Shown one piece after another: positions 1 to 5,427 of a stretch of 5,427 nt of DNA; the stretch's first letter is position 1, and every line of letters begins with the position of its first letter. This DNA is from Chryseobacterium gleum (GTDB lineage Bacteria > Bacteroidota > Bacteroidia > Flavobacteriales_D > Crocinitomicaceae). The position numbers were made by a program, and so were the translations under genes. The stretch spans positions 1 to 5,427 of the forward strand of contig CAMCQW010000145.1 of NCBI GenBank assembly GCA_945877045.1. The letters are read 5' to 3'. Below the pieces are notes generated by a model. It made no database searches. It was not told the DNA's origin and worked only from the letters and a program-made list of their open reading frames with translations.

Positions 1-1392
1 AAATTAGAAATGGAAGAATTACGAACCATTGAAAAGAAAAATTCCGATGGTACAGTGAAACATATTGTTGTTGGTCGTTCTGCTGAATTAAAAATTACAG
101 ACGAGAAGACAGGCATTGCTGTTATGACAGCAAATGTCCCTTATGGTTCTGAATTATTGGTTAAAAATAATAGCAAGATCAAAAAAGGTGATGTTATTTG
201 TAAGTGGGATCCATACAATGCGCTAATAATTTCTGAAGTGGCAGGTAAAGTTGTCTTTGACGGTATCGTTGAAGGGCTTACTTACCGTGAAGAAGTCGAT
301 GAGCAAACTGGATTTACTGAAAAAGTAATTACGGAATCTCGTGATAAAAAACGAAGTCCTGCCATTCATATTATTGATCCGAAAACGAAAGAAGTTTTAA
401 GAGAGTACTCTCTTCCTGTTAATGCGCATATTTCTGTAGAAGTAGGTGAGAAATTGGAAGCAGGGCATACCTTGGTGAAAATTCCTAGATTGGCTGGTAA
501 AACGGGTGATATTACGGGTGGACTTCCACGTGTAACTGAGTTATTTGAAGCTAGAAATCCATCTAATCCTGCTGTTGTTGCAGAAATTGACGGAACGGCT
601 TCATTTGGTAATATCAAAAGAGGTAATAGAGAGGTTATTATTACGTCTAAGTTAGGCGAAGTAAGGAAATACTTAGTTTCTCTTTCTAAGCACATTCTTG
701 TTCAGCAAAATGACTTTATCCGTGCAGGACAACCATTGTCTGATGGTGCAATTACGCCAAATGACATCTTAAATATCGAGGGTCCAACGAAAGTACAAGA
801 GTATATTGTTAATGAAATCCAAGAGGTTTACAGACTTCAAGGGGTGAAAATTAACGATAAGCATTTCGAAGTTATCGTTCGTCAAATGATGTTGAAAGCA
901 GAAATCATGGATTCAGGTGACACTAGATTCTTAGAGGGTCAGTCTATCCATAAAGCGGATATCATGGAAGCAAATGATGAATTGTACGGAATGATGTTGG
1001 TGCAGGATGAGGGTGATTCGTATGATGTGAAAAGTGGACAACTTATTTCAATGAGAAAATTCAGAGATGAAAATTCTAAATTGAAACGAGAAGATAAAAA
1101 TTTAATCGTGGCACGTGAAGCAACTCCTGCTACTTCGATTCCTTTATTACAAGGTATCACAAGGGCATCGTTGCAAACGCAATCGTTTATCTCGGCAGCT
1201 TCCTTCCAGGAAACTACTAAAGTATTGAATGAAGCAGCAATTTCTGGAAAAGTAGATCATTTACTTGGTCTAAAGGAAAATGTGATTGTAGGTCATTTAA
1301 TTCCTGCTGGAACAGGTGTACGTGAGTATCAAAAGATGATTGTTGGTTCTCAGGAAGCGTATGATATTCTTGTTGAAGAAGCAGCTGAATAA
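1..1392 (+). CDS. rpoC: DNA-directed RNA polymerase subunit beta' (RpoC), C-terminal part, 5'-truncated by the window edge
   Basis: This is the C-terminal 463 residues of the beta' subunit of RNA polymerase, the catalytic core of transcription. The frame is open from base 1 (K-L-E before the first visible Met at base 10), so that Met is internal and the true start lies upstream. Bacteroidota RpoC is usually about 1,400 residues or slightly more, so roughly the last third is present; the Mg-binding NADFDGD loop and the bridge helix are outside. The first ~165 residues resemble the insertion that splits the trigger-loop region. Conserved blocks follow: DITGGLPRVTELFEARNP (residues ~170-187), SDGAITPNDIL, VQEYIVNEIQEVYRLQGV, NDKHFEVIVRQMM, and near the end LLQGITRASLQTQSFISAAS, FQETTKVLNEAA and GLKENVIVGHLIPAGTG. 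The gene ends at TAA (1390-1392) and is followed by a strong terminator, as expected for the last gene of an rpoB-rpoC operon; rpoB itself is not visible. No frameshift or missing conserved block was seen. Confidence 0.97.
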   Translation, partial: KLEMEELRTIEKKNSDGTVKHIVVGRSAELKITDEKTGIAVMTANVPYGSELLVKNNSKIKKGDVICKWDPYNALIISEVAGKVVFDGIVEGLTYREEVDEQTGFTEKVITESRDKKRSPAIHIIDPKTKEVLREYSLPVNAHISVEVGEKLEAGHTLVKIPRLAGKTGDITGGLPRVTELFEARNPSNPAVVAEIDGTASFGNIKRGNREVIITSKLGEVRKYLVSLSKHILVQQNDFIRAGQPLSDGAITPNDILNIEGPTKVQEYIVNEIQEVYRLQGVKINDKHFEVIVRQMMLKAEIMDSGDTRFLEGQSIHKADIMEANDELYGMMLVQDEGDSYDVKSGQLISMRKFRDENSKLKREDKNLIVAREATPATSIPLLQGITRASLQTQSFISAASFQETTKVLNEAAISGKVDHLLGLKENVIVGHLIPAGTGVREYQKMIVGSQEAYDILVEEAAE

Positions 1393-1410
1393 AATCTTAA
1401 TGAATAACTT

Positions 1411-1440
1411 AAAGGGTGCTTTTTAGTACCCTTTTTTTTT
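1411..1440 (+). terminator. Rho-independent terminator of rpoC, shared intergenic hairpin with recG
   Basis: Arms AAAGGGTGCT (1411-1420) and AGTACCCTTT (1425-1434) form a 10-pair stem closed by a TTTT loop, with one G-T wobble (1418/1427). A run of nine Ts (1432-1440) follows, which is the classic intrinsic-terminator form for rpoC transcripts. On the opposite strand the wobble becomes a C-A mismatch, and the stem is followed only by TTT and then AAGTTATTC. Termination of recG transcripts here should therefore be weaker. The T-run reaches two bases into the recG stop codon. Confidence 0.85.
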
Positions 1441-3535
1441 ATCCGATTTTTCCCCAGTTGGGGCGCTCTTTCAATAAAGTAATAACTTTTTCACGAAGAA
1501 ATGCATTTTCTGAAAGGAGAAGGTTGGGGTCATTATCAATAAGTTTAATGGCGGATTCTCGCGCTAAGATTACTAGTTCTCCATCTTTTGATAAATCGGC
1601 AATTTTTAAATCTAAAATACCACTTTGTTGTGTACCCATTAAATCGCCAGGCCCTCTTAGTTGTAAATCTACTTCTGCAATTTCAAATCCATCGGTTGTT
1701 GCAACCATTGTTCCCATACGTTTTTTTGCCTCTTTCGAAAGTTCGAAGCCTGTCATAAGGATACAATATGATTTATCTTGTCCTCGGCCAACACGACCTC
1801 TTAATTGATGGAGTTGTGCCAATCCAAATCGTTCCGCACTTTCAATGATCATTACGGATGCATTCGGTACATTTACGCCCACTTCAATTACGGTTGTCGC
1901 TACCATTATTTGTGTTTCTCCTTTAATGAATCGCTGCATCTCGTAATCTTTGTCTTCTGGCTTCATTTTACCGTGTACTATACTCAATTGGTAGTCTGGC
2001 ATGGGAAAGGAACGTGAAATTGCTTCAAAACCATCCATTAAGTTATTGAAATCGAGTTTCTCACTTTCTTTTATCAAAGGATAAACAATGTAAATTTGCC
2101 GCCCTAGGGCAATCTCTTTCCGCATAAATCCAAATAAGGCCAAGCGGTGGCTTTCAAATCGATGGATGGTAGATATTGGCTTTCTTCCTGGGGGAAGTTC
2201 ATCGATAACGGATACATCAAGGTCGCCGTAAAATGTCATGGCCAACGTTCTTGGAATGGGAGTTGCAGTCATTACTAAGATATGGGGTGGAATGGAATTC
2301 TTTCGCCACATTTTACCTCGTTGGGCTACGCCAAATCGGTGTTGCTCATCGATAACAACTAATCCTAAATTATGAAATTGAACAGGGTCTTCTAGTAATG
2401 CATGAGTACCAATTAATAAGTTAATTTCTCCATTTTGAAGGGCAGAAAATAGGGGTATGCGTGCGGCTTTTTTAGTGGACCCTGTTAATAATGCTATGTT
2501 TATTCCCAGCTCTTTTACTAATTCTTGGATGGTCTCAAAATGTTGGTTCGCTAAAATTTCGGTTGGGGCCATTATACATGCTTGATACCCGTTTCCATTT
2601 GCTATGAGCATGGCAATTAAGGCAACTAATGTTTTTCCGCTTCCAACATCGCCTTGTAAAAGCCGATTCATATGTAGCCCTGTTAGAAAGTCCTTGCGTA
2701 TTTCTTTGACAACTCTTTTTTGTGCGTTGGTTAATTCAAAGGGCAGGTGCTCGGTGTAAAATTTTTTTAAAATGTCACCTGAATGTTCAAATACATGGCC
2801 TTTGGTTGCTTGTATACGGGTACCTTTTCGTATAAGCATTTCCAATTGTAAAAAGAATAATTCTTCGAATTTTAAGCGAAATTTAGCTTGACTTATTTCT
2901 AATTCGGTATTCGGCAGATGTATTTTTCTTAAGGCATCTGTCCTCGAGATGAGTTGATGTTCTTTTATAATACTTTCGGGTAAAAATTCTCTTGCTTGTA
3001 AATTATGTTGAAAAAAAAAGGCTTGTATTAACTTCTCTATCCCTTTAGTGTTTAATCCTTTATGGTTTAATTTCTCTGTACTAGAATAGAATGGCTGGAA
3101 TCCTGCTTTTTTGGAAACATCTTTCATCGGAGTGAGTTCCGGGTGAGGGATGGCCCAAACGCCATTCGTTAATTTTGCTTTGCCAAATGCTTGATAACTG
3201 AGGCCAGGCACTAGCATTTGCTTAATCCACTGTCCTCCTTGAAACCAAATTAGTTCTGTGCTACCCGAATCATCCGTAAAACGAGCACTGAGTCGTTTGA
3301 ATCGGGCACTGCCAATTTCTTTTATAGTGTCAATTGTTCCAACTAATTGCACATAAGAATCGACACCGCCAATGTCGCGACATTTATGATAGATTGACCG
3401 GTCAATATAGCGGTAGGGAAAGGTGTGAAGTAAATCGCCATAATTGAATATCCCCAATTCTTTTTGAAGTAATTGAGCGCGTTGAGGTCCTACTCCTTTG
3501 AGAAACTCAATTGGTGTTTGTAATAGTTCACTCAT
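1439..3535 (-). CDS. recG: ATP-dependent DNA helicase RecG
   Basis: RecG is a cytosolic superfamily 2 double-stranded DNA translocase that regresses stalled replication forks and remodels branched DNA and R-loops. The protein has 698 residues, close to the E. coli length. The N-terminal part includes LLHTFPYRYIDRS (~35-47) and an OB-fold wedge (~62-133) that contacts the branch point. The helicase core follows: Q-motif-like LTNAQKRVV (268-276), Walker A GDVGSGKT (295-302), motif Ia MAPTEILANQ (322-331), motif II DEQHRFGV (396-403), motif III TATPIPRT (423-430), VHGKM (520-524), TTVIEVGVNVP (547-557) and motif VI QLHQLRGRVGRG (574-585). The RecG-specific C-terminal element DLQLRGPGDLMGTQQSG lies at 623-639. 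All catalytic motifs are intact. The ATG at 3535-3533 gives the usual RecG N-terminus (LLQTPIEFLKGVGPQRA). The 24-base gap to accA upstream suggests co-transcription. No Shine-Dalgarno sequence is evident, which is normal for Bacteroidota. The gene converges on rpoC. Confidence 0.98.
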   Translation of the reverse strand: MSELLQTPIEFLKGVGPQRAQLLQKELGIFNYGDLLHTFPYRYIDRSIYHKCRDIGGVDSYVQLVGTIDTIKEIGSARFKRLSARFTDDSGSTELIWFQGGQWIKQMLVPGLSYQAFGKAKLTNGVWAIPHPELTPMKDVSKKAGFQPFYSSTEKLNHKGLNTKGIEKLIQAFFFQHNLQAREFLPESIIKEHQLISRTDALRKIHLPNTELEISQAKFRLKFEELFFLQLEMLIRKGTRIQATKGHVFEHSGDILKKFYTEHLPFELTNAQKRVVKEIRKDFLTGLHMNRLLQGDVGSGKTLVALIAMLIANGNGYQACIMAPTEILANQHFETIQELVKELGINIALLTGSTKKAARIPLFSALQNGEINLLIGTHALLEDPVQFHNLGLVVIDEQHRFGVAQRGKMWRKNSIPPHILVMTATPIPRTLAMTFYGDLDVSVIDELPPGRKPISTIHRFESHRLALFGFMRKEIALGRQIYIVYPLIKESEKLDFNNLMDGFEAISRSFPMPDYQLSIVHGKMKPEDKDYEMQRFIKGETQIMVATTVIEVGVNVPNASVMIIESAERFGLAQLHQLRGRVGRGQDKSYCILMTGFELSKEAKKRMGTMVATTDGFEIAEVDLQLRGPGDLMGTQQSGILDLKIADLSKDGELVILARESAIKLIDNDPNLLLSENAFLREKVITLLKERPNWGKIG

Positions 3536-3559
3536 GGAAAAGGAAAATAGGGTTTTATT

Positions 3560-4513
3560 CTACTTCCAAACACCCATTTTATTAAATTTTTCAATGCGGT
3601 CGTTTATTCGTTTTTCGGGAGTTTGCTTATCAAGTTCAACTAAATACGACAAGATGGCTTGCTTTACGTTTTCAAAATTTTCATTTTGAGATCGATGCGC
3701 CCCATTGATTGGTTCAGGAATCACGGCATCAACTAAGCCATTTTTTTTCATGTCTGTTGATGTTAATTTTAACGCTTCGGCTGCAATTTCTTTATAATCC
3801 CATGATCTCCAAAGAATGGAAGAACATGACTCAGGTGAAATCACAGAATACCAAGTGTTTTCTAGCATAACAACTTTGTCTCCAACGCCAATTCCTAGTG
3901 CGCCTCCTGAAGCTCCCTCCCCGATAATGATGCAAATCACAGGGACTTTTAATCGCATCATTTCATAAATATTTCTTGCAATCGCTTCTCCTTGGCATCT
4001 TTCCTCTGCTTCTAAACCTGGAAAAGCACCTGGGGTATCAATAAATGTAACGATTGGTTTATTAAATTTCTCTGCCAATTTCATAAGGCGCAATGCTTTC
4101 CTGTAACCTTCAGGATTGGGCATCCCAAAATTTCTATATTGCCGCATTTTGGTATTGATGCCTTTTTGTTGACCAATAAACATAACCGATCTGCCGTCTA
4201 TAGAGCCAAAACCTCCCACCATAGCTTTGTCATCACGAACTCCTCTATCGCCGTGCAGCTCCAGAAAATTTCCGCCGGTAATTGCGTCAATGTATGCTAA
4301 GGTATAAGGCCGGTCGGGATGTCTCGATAATTGAACCCGTTGCCATGGACTTAGTTTTGAAAAGATTTCTTTTGTAGTAGCACTTAGTTTTTGCTCTAAT
4401 TCTACTATTTTATCGCGCATGTCTACGTTTGTAGAAATACCAATTTCTTTTGTTTGCTCAATTTGTTCTTCTAGGGAACGTAAAGGCTCTTCAAAATCTA
4501 GATAAGTTGACAT
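3560..4513 (-). CDS. accA: Acetyl-CoA carboxylase carboxyltransferase subunit alpha (AccA)
   Basis: AccA pairs with AccD in an A2D2 cytosolic enzyme that moves the carboxyl group from biotin-carrier protein to acetyl-CoA, making malonyl-CoA for fatty-acid synthesis. The 317 residues match the usual length (E. coli about 319). The first ~55 residues form a charged helical N-terminal region. Family blocks follow: LSRHPDRPYTL (62-72), HGDR (87-90), DDKAMVGGFG (94-103), NFGMPNPEGYRKALRLM (128-144), FIDTPGAFPG (157-166), AIARN (177-181), the crotonase-fold loop IIGEGASGGALGIGVGD (196-212), YSVISPES (222-229) and IPEPINGAHR (265-274). Two residues differ from the pattern I recall: Ala73 where Asp is usual (YTLDY) and Cys173 where Gly is usual (EERGQ). 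The start at 4513-4511 fits the family N-terminus (MxxYLDFExPL). The stop TAG (3562-3560) lies 24 bases before recG, so the two are probably one operon. accD is not in the window, so the genes are unlinked here. Confidence 0.98.
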   Translation of the reverse strand: MSTYLDFEEPLRSLEEQIEQTKEIGISTNVDMRDKIVELEQKLSATTKEIFSKLSPWQRVQLSRHPDRPYTLAYIDAITGGNFLELHGDRGVRDDKAMVGGFGSIDGRSVMFIGQQKGINTKMRQYRNFGMPNPEGYRKALRLMKLAEKFNKPIVTFIDTPGAFPGLEAEERCQGEAIARNIYEMMRLKVPVICIIIGEGASGGALGIGVGDKVVMLENTWYSVISPESCSSILWRSWDYKEIAAEALKLTSTDMKKNGLVDAVIPEPINGAHRSQNENFENVKQAILSYLVELDKQTPEKRINDRIEKFNKMGVWK

Positions 4514-4521
4514 ATTTATTC

Positions 4522-4539
4522 AAATTAGTATACAAATTT
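4522..4539. promoter_or_regulatory. 18-base near-perfect palindrome, candidate operator between accA and ispE
   Basis: The sequence AAATTAGTATACAAATTT is a dyad centred on GTATAC (4528-4533), with eight of nine symmetric positions complementary; only the 4527/4534 pair (A/A) fails. It overlaps the candidate accA -7 element (4533-4540). It sits about 22-39 bases upstream of the candidate ispE -7 element. That placement would suit a dimeric repressor of accA and could also affect ispE. No known regulator site was recognised, and the extreme AT content makes chance symmetry a real alternative. Confidence 0.3.
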
Positions 4540-4540
4540 A
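4533..4540 (-). promoter_or_regulatory. Candidate -7 promoter element for accA-recG
   Basis: On the minus strand these bases read TAAATTTG, an exact match to the Bacteroidota -7 consensus TAnnTTTG. The element ends 19 bases before the accA start codon, implying a leader of only about 10-15 bases. No TTG-type -33 element is seen at the expected 17-23 base spacing, so support is the -7 match and position only. Confidence 0.4.
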
Positions 4541-4560
4541 AGAAAATTGCTTTGTTCTTT

Positions 4561-4568
4561 TAATTTTG
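4561..4568 (+). promoter_or_regulatory. Candidate -7 promoter element for ispE
   Basis: TAATTTTG matches the Bacteroidota -7 consensus TAnnTTTG and lies only four bases before the ispE ATG at 4573. A TTG at 4547-4549 lies upstream, but the gap of 11 bases is shorter than the usual 17-23. If the element is used, transcription would begin at or very near the A of the start codon, giving a leaderless or nearly leaderless mRNA. Confidence 0.35.
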
Positions 4569-4572
4569 TACT

Positions 4573-5385
4573 ATGATCTTATTTCCAATAGCTAAAATTA
4601 ATTTAGGTTTACACGTTTTGAACAAGCGCAAAGATGGCTTTCACGAGATTGAAAGTTGTTTGTATCCTATTCCGCTTTGTGATATTTTGGAAATAATTCC
4701 GGCTGATGAGACCAAATTCTTGCAGACTGGAATCGATTTACCCAACAGTAATGAAAAAAACATCTGCCAAAAAGCATATGATTTATTGGCGGCTAATTAC
4801 AAAATACCACCTGTATATATTCATCTAAGGAAACAAATTCCAATTGGTGCAGGTTTGGGGGGAGGATCGTCTGATGCGGCATTTGTCCTTAAAGGCTTAA
4901 ACGAATTGTTTTCTTTAAATATATCGCAGCTTAACTTAGCGTCTTTTGCGGCAGAATTAGGCAGTGATTGTCCTTTTTTTATCACAAGTTTACCCTGTTT
5001 AGTTAGTGGAAGAGGGGAGGTGATATCACCGAGCAACATCGATTTAAGCGGCAAGTTTCTAGTACTTATAAATCCCAATATTCACATAAGTACTAAGGAG
5101 GCTTATGCACTTATTAATCCAAAACAGCCAGTAGGTGATTTGGAGGAAATACTTTCTGATAAGCAAAACGATTGGAAAAGTACGCTTGTGAATGACTTTC
5201 AAGTTCCTATTTCTGAAAAATATCCAATAATTTCTGAGACGATTGATTTCTTATACGAAAAGGGTGCTTATTATGCGGCAATGTCGGGAAGTGGCTCAAC
5301 GGTATTTGGACTTTTCGATTCTGAACCTGTCGCCGAAGTTAATCGTGCGAAGGGGCTTGTTTTTAGCGGTGAACTCACAGAGTAA
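4573..5385 (+). CDS. ispE: 4-diphosphocytidyl-2-C-methyl-D-erythritol kinase (IspE)
   Basis: IspE is the ATP-dependent GHMP-family kinase of the MEP (non-mevalonate) isoprenoid pathway. It phosphorylates CDP-methylerythritol at the 2-hydroxyl on the way to IPP and DMAPP. The 270 residues are normal for the family. The substrate-binding N-terminus is FPIAKINLGLHV (4-15) with KRKDGFHEIES (18-28); Lys8 corresponds to the catalytic Lys10 of E. coli IspE. The glycine-rich ATP loop PIGAGLGGGSSDAA lies at 90-103. GSDCPFF (130-136) carries Asp132, equivalent to the E. coli catalytic base Asp141. The C-terminal GHMP motif AMSGSGSTVFGLF spans 236-248. The start is well fixed: an in-frame TAA sits at 4561-4563, the next Met is residue 237, and family members begin with the same FPxAKINLGL stretch. 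It is divergent from accA across 59 bases. No terminator is visible in the 42 bases after its stop, so it may be co-transcribed with the next gene. Confidence 0.98.
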   Translation: MILFPIAKINLGLHVLNKRKDGFHEIESCLYPIPLCDILEIIPADETKFLQTGIDLPNSNEKNICQKAYDLLAANYKIPPVYIHLRKQIPIGAGLGGGSSDAAFVLKGLNELFSLNISQLNLASFAAELGSDCPFFITSLPCLVSGRGEVISPSNIDLSGKFLVLINPNIHISTKEAYALINPKQPVGDLEEILSDKQNDWKSTLVNDFQVPISEKYPIISETIDFLYEKGAYYAAMSGSGSTVFGLFDSEPVAEVNRAKGLVFSGELTE

Positions 5386-5402
5386 GAGCCGAATTGCACA
5401 TT

Positions 5403-5410
5403 TATTTTTG
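5403..5410 (+). promoter_or_regulatory. Possible -7 promoter element for a gene beyond the right edge
   Basis: TATTTTTG fits TAnnTTTG and lies in the AT-rich tail just after ispE. No TTG is present at 17-23 bases upstream, and the gene it would serve is outside the window, so this is a weak call. Nothing else is recognised in bases 5386-5427. Confidence 0.25.
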
Positions 5411-5427
5411 TAAAAAAGATTTTATTG

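Noticed and set aside
10..12. ATG at base 10 as the start of a 460-residue protein
   Set aside because: The frame is open upstream to base 1 and the sequence is internal to RpoC, so this Met is not a start codon.
366..695. 109-codon minus-strand open frame inside rpoC (and a 73-codon one at 939-1160)
   Set aside because: Both are antisense to highly conserved RpoC sequence with no promoter or family features.
1416..1808. 130-codon plus-strand open frame opposite the 3' end of recG
   Set aside because: It lies antisense to intact RecG motif-VI and C-terminal coding sequence, starts inside the rpoC terminator and has no recognisable domain; it is a shadow of recG.
1805..2017. 70-codon plus-strand open frame inside recG
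   Set aside because: It is antisense to the helicase core; its composition (rich in Tyr, His, Cys and Phe) is that of reverse-complemented coding sequence.
3498..3689. 63-codon plus-strand open frame spanning the recG start and accA end
   Set aside because: It overlaps two real genes antisense and shows no start signal or recognisable protein.
3741..3748. Run of eight As on the accA coding strand (Lys-Lys-Asn, 256-258)
   Set aside because: It is ordinary for AT-rich lysine and asparagine codons in an essential gene, with no sign of programmed frameshifting.
4525..4536. Resemblance of TTAGTA-TACAAA to the FapR fatty-acid operator half-sites
   Set aside because: The FapR site has TTAGTA and TACTAA separated by about five bases and FapR is known from Firmicutes; here the halves are adjacent and the second half does not match.
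4821..5078. 85-codon minus-strand open frame inside ispE
   Set aside because: It is antisense to the IspE ATP-loop coding region, with no independent support.

Overview
The window is an ordinary core-genome segment of an AT-rich member of the Bacteroidota. The phylum call rests on the proteins, judged from family memory because no search was possible. The RpoC C-terminal third has a large insertion typical of Bacteroidota. AccA carries the stretch SPESCSSILWRSWDYKEIAAEAL. None of the start codons has a convincing Shine-Dalgarno sequence. Intergenic matches to the Bacteroidota -7 promoter consensus TAnnTTTG agree with this. I cannot place the organism below phylum.

Layout. Bases 1-1392 hold the 3' end of rpoC (RNA polymerase beta' subunit, + strand), which enters from the left with its frame open at base 1. 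A 46-base gap contains a strong hairpin terminator whose T-run reaches into the stop codon of the convergent gene recG (1439-3535, - strand). Twenty-four bases upstream of recG lies accA (3560-4513, - strand), so accA and recG probably form an operon transcribed right to left. A 59-base divergent intergenic region separates accA from ispE (4573-5385, + strand). The last 42 bases contain a possible promoter for a gene beyond the window. Coding density is very high and no gene-free stretch exceeds 60 bases.

The four genes are housekeeping functions: transcription (RpoC), replication-fork rescue and recombination (RecG), the first committed step of fatty-acid synthesis (AccA) and the kinase step of the MEP isoprenoid pathway (IspE). 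accA and ispE both feed membrane-lipid building blocks and are transcribed divergently from one short control region. That region contains an 18-base near-perfect palindrome overlapping the likely accA -7 element. It is the most interesting non-coding signal here, though low-complexity AT-rich sequence could produce it by chance.

I found no mobile element, CRISPR array, tRNA, rRNA, riboswitch or novel gene cluster, and nothing that looks like an undescribed system. The findings are modest: the candidate operator, a possibly leaderless ispE transcript, the directional asymmetry of the shared terminator, two unusual residues in AccA and a nine-T run in recG.
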